From assembly GCF_040115645.1 (NCBI RefSeq), contig NC_089555.1, forward strand, positions 1,116,001-1,180,000: DNA of 64,000 nt, read 5' to 3'. The first letter of the stretch is position 1. The number at the start of each line of letters is the position of its first letter. Made by a program: the position numbers and the translations under genes. This document shows, in pieces, positions 45,086 through 58,137 of the stretch. The notes beneath the pieces are model-generated. The model saw only the letters and a program-made list of their open reading frames with translations. It did not search any database and was not told the DNA's origin. This DNA comes from Euwallacea fornicatus (Eukaryota; Arthropoda; Insecta; Coleoptera; Curculionidae).

Positions 45086-48000
45086 CTTTGTTTGAATTAG
45101 CTACATCCGTACTTCGAAAATAAATCCTAAAATTAGGAAACCTTGTGGGTGGGGATGGTTGTGAATCCTCTATTAATCGTAAATACATTGAATTCCTAAG
45201 GTATTGACCAATGTTAATACCGATCTTCTGGAATTTGAAACTGCCTCAAAGTGGGAATTCAAAAGCGAAGTAGGTGAATAGAAAGGCAGTAAACTTAAAT
45301 CTACTTATGAACTCGAGTCGTTAATGGATATTTGATTTTTTCATTGCATTTCAAAGATTCTCGTACATAGACGCGAGTTTGTAATGTCCTTTGTGAGAAA
45401 AATGGCTGTTTTGCTATTAAAATTCTGATTTGCCACCACTGTGCGATTTCATCAAATGGTATTTAGCGTCGTCTATCCCGCATTATATAACCGTCCTTAT
45501 TTATTTTATTACGAATTACCCCCTAGTAGTAACATAAGCTCTGGATGCGATTGCACGTACGTTAAGTTTCTGGTGTTCATTTAAGCCCATGTATCAGAAA
45601 AGGATGGACGTAAGTTATGTAGCAGTTAACTGTGAAAGTGGTGGTAAATGAAAATTTAAACTGACAAAATCAGAAAAAATTATTTACGGTTTTGGAATTT
45701 GGAACTCCATGGAAAGGCGGTTGATAACTTTCTAGAAATTAATGGCTTTTTTTCATTTTTAATCTGATTACTTTAGATTAGCTCTGGTTAATGCCTCGGA
45801 TACAATAATTCATTAAAACTACTTAGAGTTTTTTTATCTACTCACATTGATAACATTTTTTTTAATCAGTAAACTTGACTTGTTTTAGTGAACTTTTTGG
45901 TGCGATGGAACTACTATGCTGCTGCACTAAGCAATTTGCATAAGGAAATCAAGTCAGAAAATCTTGGAAAGTACATATTCAGTTCTACTCAGACCGGCAA
46001 GCACGGGAAAACTCGGACATGACAGATGGAGATCGAGATTCATTGCCCCCACAATCATTTGGGTAAATTTTCGAAAAATATTTTAGACTTACAGTGAGCA
46101 ACAAGGAGAACGACCTCATCAGCACCTAAAGACTATGGAGGACGCGACCAAATTAATCTCCTCAGCCCTATGAGCTGGCAGAAGCAGGCTCGCAGTTTCT
46201 CCTCTATGTCCCGAGATCGGACCTAGTTACGCAATACATTAATAAACAAATTCCCCCGCCGGCTAAACCGCATACATTAAACACCATCCTAAATGGACCT
46301 AAACCGAGGTCCATTATTCCAAAAATCATAATTCCAGAACCTTATCGGTTTTCAACTCGACTTGCTCCATACGGGCTTTATGATGAATGACCCTGCTGCG
46401 TCATGTCCAGGCCATTTGGCCCTTATCGCAGCTGAGATAGGATTGAGCTGCAGCCACGTGACCACTCTCTATGCCACACAAGAGGATGCGAAAAAAGCAA
46501 TAATTTGTCCATCAGCAGCAATGGAAATTGTGTAAATTGTCCCCCGGAGAGAGTTCGTCAATAAGGCCAGGTGTCAATTTGTATGGTGTCTAAAACATTG
46601 AAGGATTCACGCTGTTGGTCATCTGTCCTATGGGGCATAGTGGAGCATAAAATTGATTTGTCAGTTGGTGGTGGCGAGGCGCAAGAATCCATCAAACCAA
46701 CCAAACTAAATCCGACCTAATGTTTACGTACAAGCGATATAAAGACATATTCAAGCCTAATGGGTATACTAATTCCGTATACGAAACTATTCGGCTCCAA
46801 TCCAGGGATTTAAGCCCTATAGCTCGACAAAGAACAGTTTAAACCTTTTGTACGGGGGCAATTTTTCGTCTTTTGTGAGGCGATACAACATAAATAACCT
46901 TATTAGGGCGATACAATGGCTTTTCACACATCCGTGTTTACGGTATACCCGGGTATTGTGCCGAGTTTTATATAAATAACCATGGAATTGTGTGGCTCGT
47001 CTCTGGATCCTTGTATTTGTCCCAGATTGATGTAGTTAATTATAACACGCAGATAAGGATTGTTTATTCACTTTTCAAGGTAACGTGGAGATATTCAAAC
47101 CTATTTTCAATCAATTCCACGTAAGACAAATATTGCCTGCCTCATTGCACAATCGGTGGGAACAAGCATTGTATTCGAAAATTCGATAATGGAGGTGTAT
47201 GTAAATGAAAGGCGAAGCTTCTGTTACAGTTGTTCGACAGAATTTTATTAATTCGTTTAAAATAAGCCCAATAATCTAGACCAAAAATAATAAATATTAA
47301 TACAAGAATAACAGTAAATAAAATTAGAAAAATTGATTCGGCCGCTCCGAGATCCCGGCTTTGATGGAATGGAGAGACACATTGAGGATCTCAGAAACGG
47401 GCAAATCGTCGAAAAATAGAATTGTATATTATAAGGCACTTAAAAGTAGTTATGTATAAGCCTTTTTGAAGTATGGTACTTAATCATGAACACGTGATTT
47501 TAAGATACTGGTTCAAATGCGATTAACGAGTGGATCAGTCCGCCGCACCAATTTCCCTTTAAATCATCGACTCTTCACTCTGTCGCACTTAGTAGACGGC
47601 AGCTGGAACACCAAATTAATCAGTTCATATTAATGCCGAGGAATGATAAAGTATTAGTACAAAATACGTTTCGTTACCGAAATTTCCTGATGAAGAAACG
47701 TGGGCAAAACACTCAAATTAGGCGAAAGTTTTGACGGAGGATAGGACGGGGAAGATGGGCTCAGGCACAAAAATTTGTCATGTTCAATCGAGAAACTGAT
47801 TAAATTGTAAGTGGCATTAGTGCAACCCCATCGGCTTTTTAGCGATAAGCATCAGCGACTCAACGAAAGCTGAAAGGATTGTTAAGAACTAAGGTTGTGT
47901 TAAGACATCAGATACGCCAACGGGGAACTCGTCGGGAGCCTTTTGGATCCTGCAAAAATCTTGCTTCACAAAGATGCAGATCGGGAAGATTAGAGGCAGA

Positions 48001-48495
48001 GCCACGAAATTTTGCTGCAGACGCTTCTGTCGATTTTACACTGCAACAAATCTTGCAAAGAAGCATTTTTCTATGCGAATACGCGTTTTTACGTTACGCA
48101 AACCTTACGTCACCGCATCGGTCTTTAAAAATCTTCCGAAATTCTGAGCTGTTCATAATGAGATTTACGCGCTCGGTCAAGCCACGACGCCTCATTCACA
48201 TTCTCTCTTGTCAAATTGGGCTTTAAATATCTCTGTGCAAAAGCATTCTCGTGAATTTCACTAAAATAAAATTCCGTAAATTTTCCAAAAAGTTTGATCC
48301 TTCTAGAATCGAACTAACCGGTTTAAAAAACTCAAAAAAATGCCAACGATTAATAGAAGAAGTCATTGCAAACGCCATAACTTAATAAACAGCCCTAAAA
48401 CTGTGAATGCGTGTTTGTCAAAGTCGCGCGTGCCCATCCCTAAAGCTGCGCATAACAAGCATATCGGCAAACGTCGGCAATGTTCGTCGACTTAC
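45086..48495. other. Noncoding stretch, 3' side of the myofilin-like gene
   Basis: About 3.4 kb. The missing terminal exon of the myofilin-like gene on the minus strand should be here or farther left, but I found no phase-1 exon of matching composition. A short G+C-richer stretch at 47335-47440 is open on the minus strand in one frame, but its phase does not fit. The rest shows no feature. Confidence 0.4.
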
Positions 48496-51400
48496 CGAAC
48501 GGCCTGATGGGGTGCTTGTCCCACAAGAAAGTCCTTTTGACGGGTGATAGATACGAATCGCGCAGGTAGAAGGGCGATTTGCCCCAAGGAGTGTGAATGG
48601 ACGCGGGTCTGAGGGGAGAATCCCACCAGAAGGGATCCCTCGTCACCGCGGAGATGGGCAGGGATGGGGAAGGGTCCAAAAGGTCGTTGAACAGGCTCTT
48701 ACTTGGTCTGCTCCAGAGGGGCTGGCCGGCGTAGCTGTATCCCCCAGGCTAGAAATAAAAACAACTTCCATTGATATTCAAAAAAAATGCAACTTCTTGT
48801 GGATAACAAGTCAAACGAAAAAATAGCGTTTTTGATGTTATGATTCTCTGGTTCGTTTAGGTTTCGTTGGTTCACATATTTATTACTTCACTTGCTCCTG
48901 AAATTGGCTACATTTCTTTGTAGTTCAACTTACGGTGCGCATCCTGTAGGTTGCCGAATATATTTGAAGTAATTTACCAGTCTAACTACCAGCATTTTAT
49001 CCTACCTTGGAGACAGGAGTAGAGTTGAGTCTGTTCCCAGTGAGGGGCCACAAAGTGGGGTAGATCTTGTCGAGTTCAGCCAAACGGTCGAGATGGCTCA
49101 GCCAGGAACGGTGGGGGTCGTACTTGTCGGTTGATGGTGGGGGCCTTTTGCTGTAAACCAAATAGAGGGGGTAGCGCGAGAAGGGGTAGGTGGTGTGGAA
49201 GATATTGCTGGGCCATTGACTGGGTTCGCGACCACGAACGCGCTCGACGTGGTCTCTCCAGGCTCCGTCGGAGTCGTAAGGTCTTGGTTTGGTCACGTGA
49301 TAGGCTGTATAGGGGGAAATTATTGGTCAAGTTTCTCGTCGTTCAAACAAACTTCTTTTAACTACATAAATTCAGTGAAATGAAGATTAAGACATCGGGC
49401 CCAAATATCAATAAGAAATGGCAACTCAGCTTGTGACGTTTGTTTCTTTTTTATAATTTCTTCGCCATTTTGTTAAGTGGTGCAGTGTTGCCAAGTGTCA
49501 AAAATCTTTCCGTGAAATTTGTGAAACAGATCGATTTGCCCTTATTTAGAAAACAATAATTTAAATTGAACTGATCTCTTTTAGTTGAATTTCAATCGAT
49601 AGAATTTATCTCTGATAATAGCCAGTTAATCCAATCAGCTGAAAGTCAGCTGATAGTATAGTAGTGTTTAGTAGACGGTGTTGCCATGTCAAGAAAAAAA
49701 TGCTTAATAGGACTGTATTTTCCTAACGTTGAGCATTGGACACTCGTAAAGTAGAACTAGTTGGAATGTTTCTTGATTTTAAGTGATATTCTCAATATAG
49801 TAACCTGAATGAGGTGATTTCCCAAGTGACTGAGCATAGCTAAGGGAAACTCAATTCAATTCCTCCGCCCATACAGGCAAAGCGGCAACGCCACGTTAGT
49901 TTTTAAAGATGGACACTGAGCTATGGTTGTTACAAATCTTCAGAGTTTAAAATTTTTTTGCAATATGCAGATGGGACATTGAGGATTTTTAAAATTGGCT
50001 TCAGTTCTGGCGATTTTTTTGGGAAAAACCAATTACTATTATAGACAGAATATTGTGTTTTAATTTTGTTCCAAACGGTTTTCTAGATTTTCTTTGTATG
50101 AGCATGATCTATACTCAAACTCCGTTCAGGACTAATAAAAAAAAAATACACTCGGAAACGTATTACAAATAAGGACATTTCCCAGTGGGACACTCCTTAA
50201 AAGCGTGTTTACTATTATAGGAAATCATTGATGAAATCTGCCTAAAAATAGCAGAAACTTGACTGCCAAAACCACACGATTCCAAAGATCCGAAAATATT
50301 TTTGGATCACCTTGAACGGTTTAACTACGTGTGTAAATCTGGACCAGCCTGGCACTGCTGAGCTAAATTGTTCCGTTTTACTGGAATACTAAAATAGTTT
50401 TCAAGGTGAACATTACTTTAGATCCAATTGCAACTTGAAAAGTATTGAAATTGTTTTAGTACTACAGAAGAAGTTAATTGTTCAAAAGGCTTAAAAGTAA
50501 AGGGCTAAAGCGACAGTCACAAATGAGGAAATTTTCTCAAAAAAAAAATATCTGCTGCTTACCCATAACAACTTATTTTTATCGCCACCCAACCCGCGCG
50601 AGACGCAACTGAGCTTCGCTCTGATTCAGTTTCACGAAAACGAAAAACTTTTGGCTCCCACCACTGTCTTGTTGCCGATGACGTCACCCCGCGGCTTTGG
50701 GTTAAAAATATGATTTTTTTCGCTTAGGTAACGGCTATATCGCTAACGGTCAGTGATTAATGGAATATGTATGCAGTTAGCTGGCGATAATTGTTAGCTG
50801 GACACTCATCCAAAAGGAGTTGCCAGTTAGTTTTCGTCGTCCAAAGGTCGAATTAGCCTGCGAACAGCTGAGAATGTTAGTTTAAGTATATACACCACAC
50901 TACGGAATACTTTGAAGAGTTAGGTAGCGCCTCTTCAATGGATTCTCTGGCGACAATCAAGCGGATATCTTACCTCCAAGGCGATTCCCTCAAAGGTCAA
51001 AATCAGCTACATGTTGCTATACATAAAACCTCAAACACGCGTACGCTCGTGGGAAAAAAATAACTGCGGATCGCCCTGGCAAATGCTGGAGCAGTTAATG
51101 TTAAAAAGCTTCGTTAGTTGCTTTGGACATGACATTTAAGCGATGGTAGGCCGCAAGAGACCATGGGTGTCGGGACTAATGCCCCATTGAAGACGGCTCG
51201 AGCGTTTGCGGGGGCGTGCGCGAATTTAGTGCTTTTCCAACACTTTTTTATTTCAATTCTGAGGCTGTACAATCATCACTATCAAATATATCATAATATA
51301 GAATTACACGTATGTATAAATACACTTCTAAATATAAACAGTAAATACAATAACTCATAAAATTGAACGACACAAGATAAAGCAAGGCACATTGTCTTCC

Positions 51401-51985
51401 TTGGTTGTTTCGAGGGTTTGCTAACTAAAGCCGCCTCAAATTTGGACTCAGCTACACCGCTTTAGCTTTTGTTCACGTAGGTACAGCCTTAAAATATTGA
51501 TCCGGAGAATCGGCTCAGTTTTAGGCGGCTTTAGCTAGCCGTAACATGTTTAGAGAAACGTTTTAATACTGGTAAGACGACTTACCAGGCCTGTATCTAT
51601 CCAAGTGCCCAAAGTTGTGGGGGAAGATCGGTCTGGGAGAGTAGCCGTAAGTGTCGCGATGAAGGGGGTCGTACCGGTACCCGGGAACATGGATACGTTC
51701 GGCAGCAGCACTGGGCTCGTCGTAAATAGACTTGCCGAAGGGCCAGCCGGTTGAAAGTTCTGGGATGTCGCTCAGAGGTCTGAAGATGCCTCTGGGTCTG
51801 GATGAGTACGTATCGGAGGCCCGCAGGTCATCAGATCCTGGAGACGAACACTACAATACTCCAGGTTATAGTTACTAATCGAGGGAAGTACCTTTGAGGG
51901 ATCGCACAAAAGACTGCCAGAACTTGGCCTTTTTGGTGGGCGACTCATTGAGGCTAATCATTTCGAGATGGTCTTTGAAAGACAT
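48496..51985 (-). CDS. Mf: Myofilin-like muscle thick-filament protein (3' end not found)
   Basis: I read this as the insect muscle protein myofilin, which sits in thick filaments; the identification rests on remembered similarity of the N-terminus and composition. Four exons (minus strand), 51985..51892, 51837..51586, 49304..49006 and 48748..48496, are in frame and give 299 residues plus one base; exon 4 ends at a strong donor (TTCG/gtaagt). The start MSFKDHLEMISLNESPTKKA is followed by KFWQSFVRSLKGSDDLRA. The rest is rich in Pro, Arg, Tyr and Trp, with repeated short motifs such as GWPFGKSIYDE, TPWGKSPFYL, YDPLHRDTYGYSPR and YDPHRSWLSHLDRL. There are no membrane segments or known enzyme motifs. 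If the exon 4 donor is not used, the frame adds about 20 residues and stops. Codon third positions are G/C-rich compared with neighbours, as expected of abundant muscle proteins. Confidence 0.6.
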
Positions 51986-52034
51986 GGTGTCGTTTGTAAG
52001 TTGCTTCAGCTACTTGGTTTACTTGGTCGTTCGT
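51986..52034 (-). other. 5' UTR part of the myofilin-like first coding exon
   Basis: On the minus strand a polypyrimidine tract and AG (TTTCTTTCTAG) end at 52035, 49 bases before the ATG. The coding exon is therefore probably preceded by a spliced noncoding exon. Confidence 0.4.
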
Positions 52035-54413
52035 CTAGAAAGAAAAAGAACATTGTAACGCCCTGGAAACGTGAGGGGCCAACGTTATGAGTCCGATTTG
52101 GCACTTAATTTTGTAAATTTGAATCTTGGTATTAGCTAACAAGTCACCAGCCATTGCATCTTCGCCAAGTTGGTGCAGGAATATTGGCATGTGCTTGTAT
52201 AAGCCCTCTAGTCCTCAAGACTTTAAAAGTACCCGCTAGATGGCTACCCCAATGAGGTGTAACTATGAATACTTTGAAAATATACAGTGTGCCAAAGATC
52301 ACTATAAGGATATGCTGAGGAAGATTAAAAACTGTTGATAATCTGTCTAAACAAAATATTAATTTAATTTAGCCTTTAAGTCATTTCAATGCCCACCCCC
52401 TCTCTATTTGCTTGGGCGAAACTTAAATTAATTCTTCGAAAGTTTATGGAAATTTTAAAAAATCTCTTAACAATCACATCAATTTCGTTAAAAAAATCTG
52501 ATTATTTCATTTTTTTTTTAATTTAATTACAATACCAAAAATTAACTCTAACAATCCATCGACGATGTGATCTCCGGAGACCGCAATAGCCCTTTAGAAA
52601 ACTTTGTAATATCAAATTTCGGAGAGTCTCATCAGAACCGCGTGTATATCACATAAATTGTTCTATAAAAATATTCAAAAAGATCTGAAAAATTCGAAGC
52701 AACTTCTGGAAATCCATTTGATCCTACAGATCTGCTATTGATTTTTAACATGAGATTTAAAAAATACCCCAGTAAAGTTTTATCCCTTCAAATCAGTTAA
52801 ACAGTTTTAAAAGAGTCAAGAACCTACTGAAAAATTGTTGAAACATATCTCGGAATGTCATAAAGCTATTTGAAAATGTTCCAGAAATTGACGAAAATCT
52901 CGTTAAAAATCACTTAAATGTCTCTGAGAAGCAAGAATGCAGCTGCCTCTCGAGAATAACTTGCAAATCAAATATAATATTTTAGGGCAAAACTGGAAAC
53001 GTAGCTTCTGGTTAAAAAAAAATTAGAAAAATTTCTGAATATTCCTTGAAAATTTAAAGATTTAATTTGAAAAACTTATTCAAATCCTTAAGGTCAAGAA
53101 ATTTCATTGAATTTGTTCCATAATCCAAAAAAGTCCTCGAAAAAATCCGTAAAAAATGCTTTAAATCCAAACTCTCCACTTCAAATATGATTTTCCCGTT
53201 TTTAATTCAAAGCGACTCAGCGCATTACACCTCCATGTTATTTTTTGTTTGCATGTTATTGGCCATACTGAGGGCTCGAAATTCATCCCTCTAATTTAAA
53301 ATTGGGATTCCGGATCGAATTGCCAAACAAAATACAGACTATAAATAAACCGAGTAATGACTGTGAAAACAAATAAGTAATTCCGTCTTGTGTGCCGATG
53401 GAGTTTTAAAGTTCTAGCGAAAAATTGGCAAATGATGGAATTTTAATGTAAAACAAATCAGGCAGAGTAGGATGGATACTGCTGTGACGTCGCATCCAGC
53501 ATCTCCCGCACGAGCCCGAGGTCGATCTAATTTGGTGATGGGCCTATTTTTAAAACCACTTTTATGCTTCTGGCAAGTCTGGATTTTCGCGAAACAGATC
53601 TCGTTTGTAGCATTATAAAAAGCATTCTAGGATTGTGAAAATCGCGTTTTATATATAACTTAAATCTTTTATGCACCAAGTTCGCATCACAAAGTCGTGC
53701 CTACTCATAAAGTGAATACAACACCGCGTTGTAAAGCTCGTAAAAATCATTCATGGCTGCACATAATTAGCGAGATGTTTTTCGGGTGCGATGCCAAAAT
53801 TTACGAAATAACTTTTTCGAAAGAACGAAAACAAATGAGCGTATAAAATTTCGCTAACATAACAATTTTACATAACGAGCCCCACGGCCAGAGCTGCCTA
53901 TTTTTGTGTATAGCTTGGGCGGCCAGCGAATCGAAAATAGACCTCGTATAATATCATCTCGAAAAATAATTTTGCGGGCGGTCATCTGAAGGCTCATTTG
54001 ACGCACAGAGTTTCCAGATAACGAAAATTTTAAGCTTGTCAAGTTCCTCAAAGGTTCAAAAACATGTGACCTCTCCTCAGTGAGAATTGTCCAATAGTAT
54101 TCTTCTTGACAAGTGGCGAACGGGTAGATTGATATCAAACAGTGCATTTATTGGTGAATGGAAATTAAAACATATCGAAAATCATCTCATTACCGAAAAA
54201 GATTTTATGTAGATTCAGTCATGTACGGCATGACGTCATTTTATCTCTAGGCACATAAGTCGATTCAACAAGACAAAAATAGCCCCGTTACATAAAACAA
54301 TAGATGCACCTCGACGAGAATAGTCATGTAGGCTTAAAATACTACCATAGGGAGGATATAAAAATTCCGAAGGAAGCTTCCTCATTGACCTTAAAGTAAC
54401 CCTACATACTTAC
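52035..54413. other. Probable 5' intron of the myofilin-like gene
   Basis: This is A+T-rich with no exon seen. On the minus strand its left limit is the acceptor at 52035 and its right limit a strong donor (GTC/gtaagtatg, GT at 54413-54412) that could end a noncoding first exon near 54414-54490. The link between the two is inferred. Confidence 0.35.
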
Positions 54414-55455
54414 GACCCCAGAAACAAACTCTTTTTTGGCACTGACAATATACGAAGAAACACTTGGTGTTTTTTCTGTACTAACCTACTAAGTTGGCGG
54501 TATAGCGAGTCGAGATCTGCGACTACTGTTCGGCACTGACTGCGTCGCGACGTTCGGCGTCGTTTTTCGAGAGGCGTCCGTGACGTCGTCGGGACGCGGG
54601 GGCGTTATCCCTCCATTTGTTCAAAATTACCACGTATGGTTTTTCGCGGGCGCCGATTTGCCAAATTTTCAGTTTTAGATCACTTACGTAGCGTGTGGCG
54701 TCACGACGACATTGGAATAAATAAATAAATAAAACGTGATCGTTTGCTAATGTTCGGCCAAATAAATGGAGATTCAGTTGGCCCTTGATTGGGGCTAAGC
54801 TGCCAATTTCAGAGAGCCAATTTCGGAATTGCGAGCTAGAGCTACAGAGGGAGTTTTTGAGGAAATAACGTTCAATTTTATCCGAAAAATGTTTATTTTA
54901 GGCGATACTCATTCATTAGTGGACAATAGCTTAATAGAGAGGTAAACTAACCTCGTAGGTGGTTTTCCCAATTTTTTTGAAAAACTGGAAATGGGTTTAT
55001 CTGGAAGTTTTCAGGAACTGGTAATCAGTGCAACCCAAATTCAATCCTGGAAATCTTGTCGAAATTGGAAGCGCCAAAAAATTATCTATGATAATAAATT
55101 AGTTGACGTCAATGATAATTTTACTATTGAAGTAACACATTTTAGCTCCCTTTTTTTGGAAAAAAAATACAGATTAATGCGCCACAACATTGATAACACA
55201 TTTGTTTTATAACATAAAACTAAATTTCTTATGTACGTCACTGGCCTGAACTTAATCACTGTTCTGTCCATGCTCACAAAAGGAATTGCAACTGGAAAAT
55301 CATTTTTAATCACCTTCGACAAGGAAAAACCTTATTCTTTCCAGATTTATATATAAAACAAAATCTATTGGTAAAATAGATTTACATAGATATGGATCGA
55401 TGTTGTACTGTTTTAAAGAAAATTTTAAATAAAAAAGCACTTAAAAAATAAGTAA

Positions 55456-55846
55456 TATATAGGGTGTCCCATTTAACACATCGGAATTGATACCACTTTT
55501 TTGTGCGGTTGTCTCCGAAACCATGGTTCAAATGAGTATTAGTGCTAGAGAGTAAAAAAAAAACAGAGTGATTTAGTTAAACTGATAAGATATTTAAAAA
55601 GATAGGGCGTGCCCAAGAGCGTCAGAAGGCACAAATTCAAATCCGCAAAACAAAAACTGTGGAAGTGATATTCAATTAACAGACTAAAAAAAAAACTTTG
55701 ACATCCTGTAGAATGATTATGAACAACTTTTGTATAACACAAATCTATCTGAAGAAAAAATCCATAATATCTCTTCGGTGCTACGATACTTCGTACCGTG
55801 GATACATAAAATTTTCGAAAGAAGTTTCTAAGACACCCGGTATATA
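55456..55846. repeat. Possible MITE with short GGGTGTC ends
   Basis: The left end TATATAGGGTGTCCC (55456-55470) and the complement of the right end, TATATACCGGGTGTC (55846-55832), are near mirror images. The interior shows no further pairing. The end type matches the better element at 57.8 kb. Confidence 0.35.
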
Positions 55847-57805
55847 CTATTTTTTTGGCGACTATAGACCAAACACACGAGGCGATAAGGAGATATAGAA
55901 TTAGCTTTAAGGAGAATTTGGCAAATAACCGATTAGATATAATATAATATGTATATTAAACCTGAAACTTAAATTCAGTCTCGTCATATTACATGCTAAA
56001 ATTATAGTATATAAAGGACCCTTAAAGGTCTTACGAATACTCATGGACGCTATAATAGCGCTTCCTATTATAATTTACGATGGGTTTACAACCGCAAGAG
56101 TTCAATGACCTTTACTCGTTTCTATTTCAACCTTAATGACTAGGATGGATAGATATAAGAAAACCTTCTTCTATTTAGTACAATGTTGTATGCTGAAAAT
56201 AGGCACATTTGTTTCTCCAAACTGGATCGATTAATTTAGAGAAAAAGAGCCAAATTTTCAATAAACACCCACCAAACTGCGTCACATGTTTTTCTATGCC
56301 CACACAGTATAGTTTTAATAAAAATATGTTTTTCTCCTTCCATGGAAAAGAAATGCAACCTTTATTCTAAATTTGGGCAACCAAAAGCATTGTTTTCGTG
56401 CCAAGAGAGAGAATATTGTATAAGGTCATCTCTAGAGACGAAAGCTTGAAAGGGCGCTCGAACGCATCCCGCCATTCATGGGAGTATTGTTGGAGCTGAT
56501 CGTGGACTGTTTTGATGGTTTTGCGTATGCTTGGCTGCCTATAATAAATTGTTTATTGTCGAAGCGTAGCGTGTGCGAGTGTGGCGGGTCACGTCAACGA
56601 TAATTAAATTTTAATAATAATTAACATTCACGAACCTGGAAAAAGTGTTCTGCTCGGTGAAAATGTCGTTCTGCAATTGGGAGAACATTTCGATAAATGA
56701 ATCCCTTTTCAGTTTAAATAAACGGGCAGTGGCGCGCGACAAAAAAGTTTCAGGTGATGCAAGGAATTCTGGCCCCTGAGGAAGGACCACCTTATGGATG
56801 CTGACAACAAGTCGTGGTAGCGTAGATTCTAACGAGCACTGTATGTGCAAAATTTGGAATTTGTTTCTCAAAAACTGAAGCAGCTGGCATAACGAAGAAT
56901 ATTTGCATGTACATAAAAATACGTCAAAGGTTGAAATCTAAATCTGTGGTTAATTTTAATAACAAAAAGGTCACACGAACATGGGTTCCTTTTCGCTTCT
57001 TGTCTGAAATGCAGGGCGATACAATTTTTTTTTTAAGTTTTTCCTTAGAAGTCCGTTCCGGTTTTAAATATTTTTATGAAAATTGACGAGCACAAAATAA
57101 GTAAAATAGAAATGTAACACATCTTTTAAGAGAAACACAATATTTAAAATTTTACCACTGGCGTCTCTATTGATGCGATCTTGAACATTTTAAACGAAAA
57201 ATATGATACGCCACTGATTTTTAAATAAAAATAACTTTCTAAATGCTCCATATTTCTGTAAAAAAGTCTCTTGAATATTTTTCAGAACGTTAACCGTTTC
57301 CTTGGAAAAAAAAATTATTTTCTGGTTAATAAGAATTGAAAATACTAAACTAAATTAAGTACATTACATTATTCATAAAAGAACAATTAATATAAATAAA
57401 GTGTTAAAAATGTCCGCCAGTGATAAAATGCATACGAAAGGAAGTGACAAAAAGAAACCAGTGGTGTCTCATATTTTTTGTTTACAACATTCAGGGTCAT
57501 GTTAATTAGAAGACCATTGATGAAAATCAAAACATTGCTTTCCTCTTAAAAAAACTTGAATCTATACCTATTTTATGTTTCTCGATTTTCTTAAAAATAT
57601 TGAATGCCTCTGGGGACCTTTGCAAATTTTTTTCTAAATAATATTTAATTTTTGAGCACCTTGTATTTCAGACAGGAAATAAAAACGGACCCATTCTCAT
57701 GCAACCTTTCCTTCTTAACATCATCGACATATTCATCTCCCGAATTTTTGACATACAATTATAAAACACAATGTATGTAGTGAATTATACAGCGAACTAT
57801 AACAT

Positions 57806-58137
57806 ACCGGGTGTCCAGAGGAACCTTGGACATAGAAGATTAACATGGGAAATCAGTTTTTATTTTTTTGCGCCTGCACAGATTATCCCATCGAAGAGCT
57901 TTTAAGTAAAAATCGTGGCGCCGAATAGACACGCGTTAAATTTTAGAAATTTGAAGGCTTTTTGAGCCAACACCGCACTAATTGGAAAATTTTGAAAATT
58001 CCGGAATAATGGCTGGTCTTAAGTAGGATGACTTCCACGTAGAAATTTTTCAATTGGATAATTCGTTAGGCGCAAAAAATAAAAACCAATTTTCCATGTT
58101 AATTTTCTATGTTCAGAGTTCACCTGGACACCCGGTG
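57806..58137. repeat. MITE with about 90-bp terminal inverted repeats
   Basis: The ends ACCGGGTGTCCA (57806-57817) and TGGACACCCGGT (58126-58137) are exact inverse copies. The arms go on for about 90 bp: CATAGAAGATTAACATGGGA then TTTTTATTTTTTTGCGCCT on the left, with near-identical inverse sequence on the right. The total of 332 bp with no coding capacity is typical of a miniature inverted-repeat element. Confidence 0.8.

Noticed and set aside
47335..47440. Candidate terminal exon of the myofilin-like gene
   Set aside because: The most protein-like frame does not match the phase-1 donor of exon 4, and composition differs from the rest of the protein.
49131..49361. 76-codon plus-strand open frame
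   Set aside because: It is the antisense shadow of myofilin-like exon 3; codon bias and splice sites favour the minus strand.
52200..53200. Possible tandem repeat in A+T-rich DNA with recurring gaaaat-type words
   Set aside because: Reading through it, no fixed period or unit could be defined; it looks like low-complexity drift.
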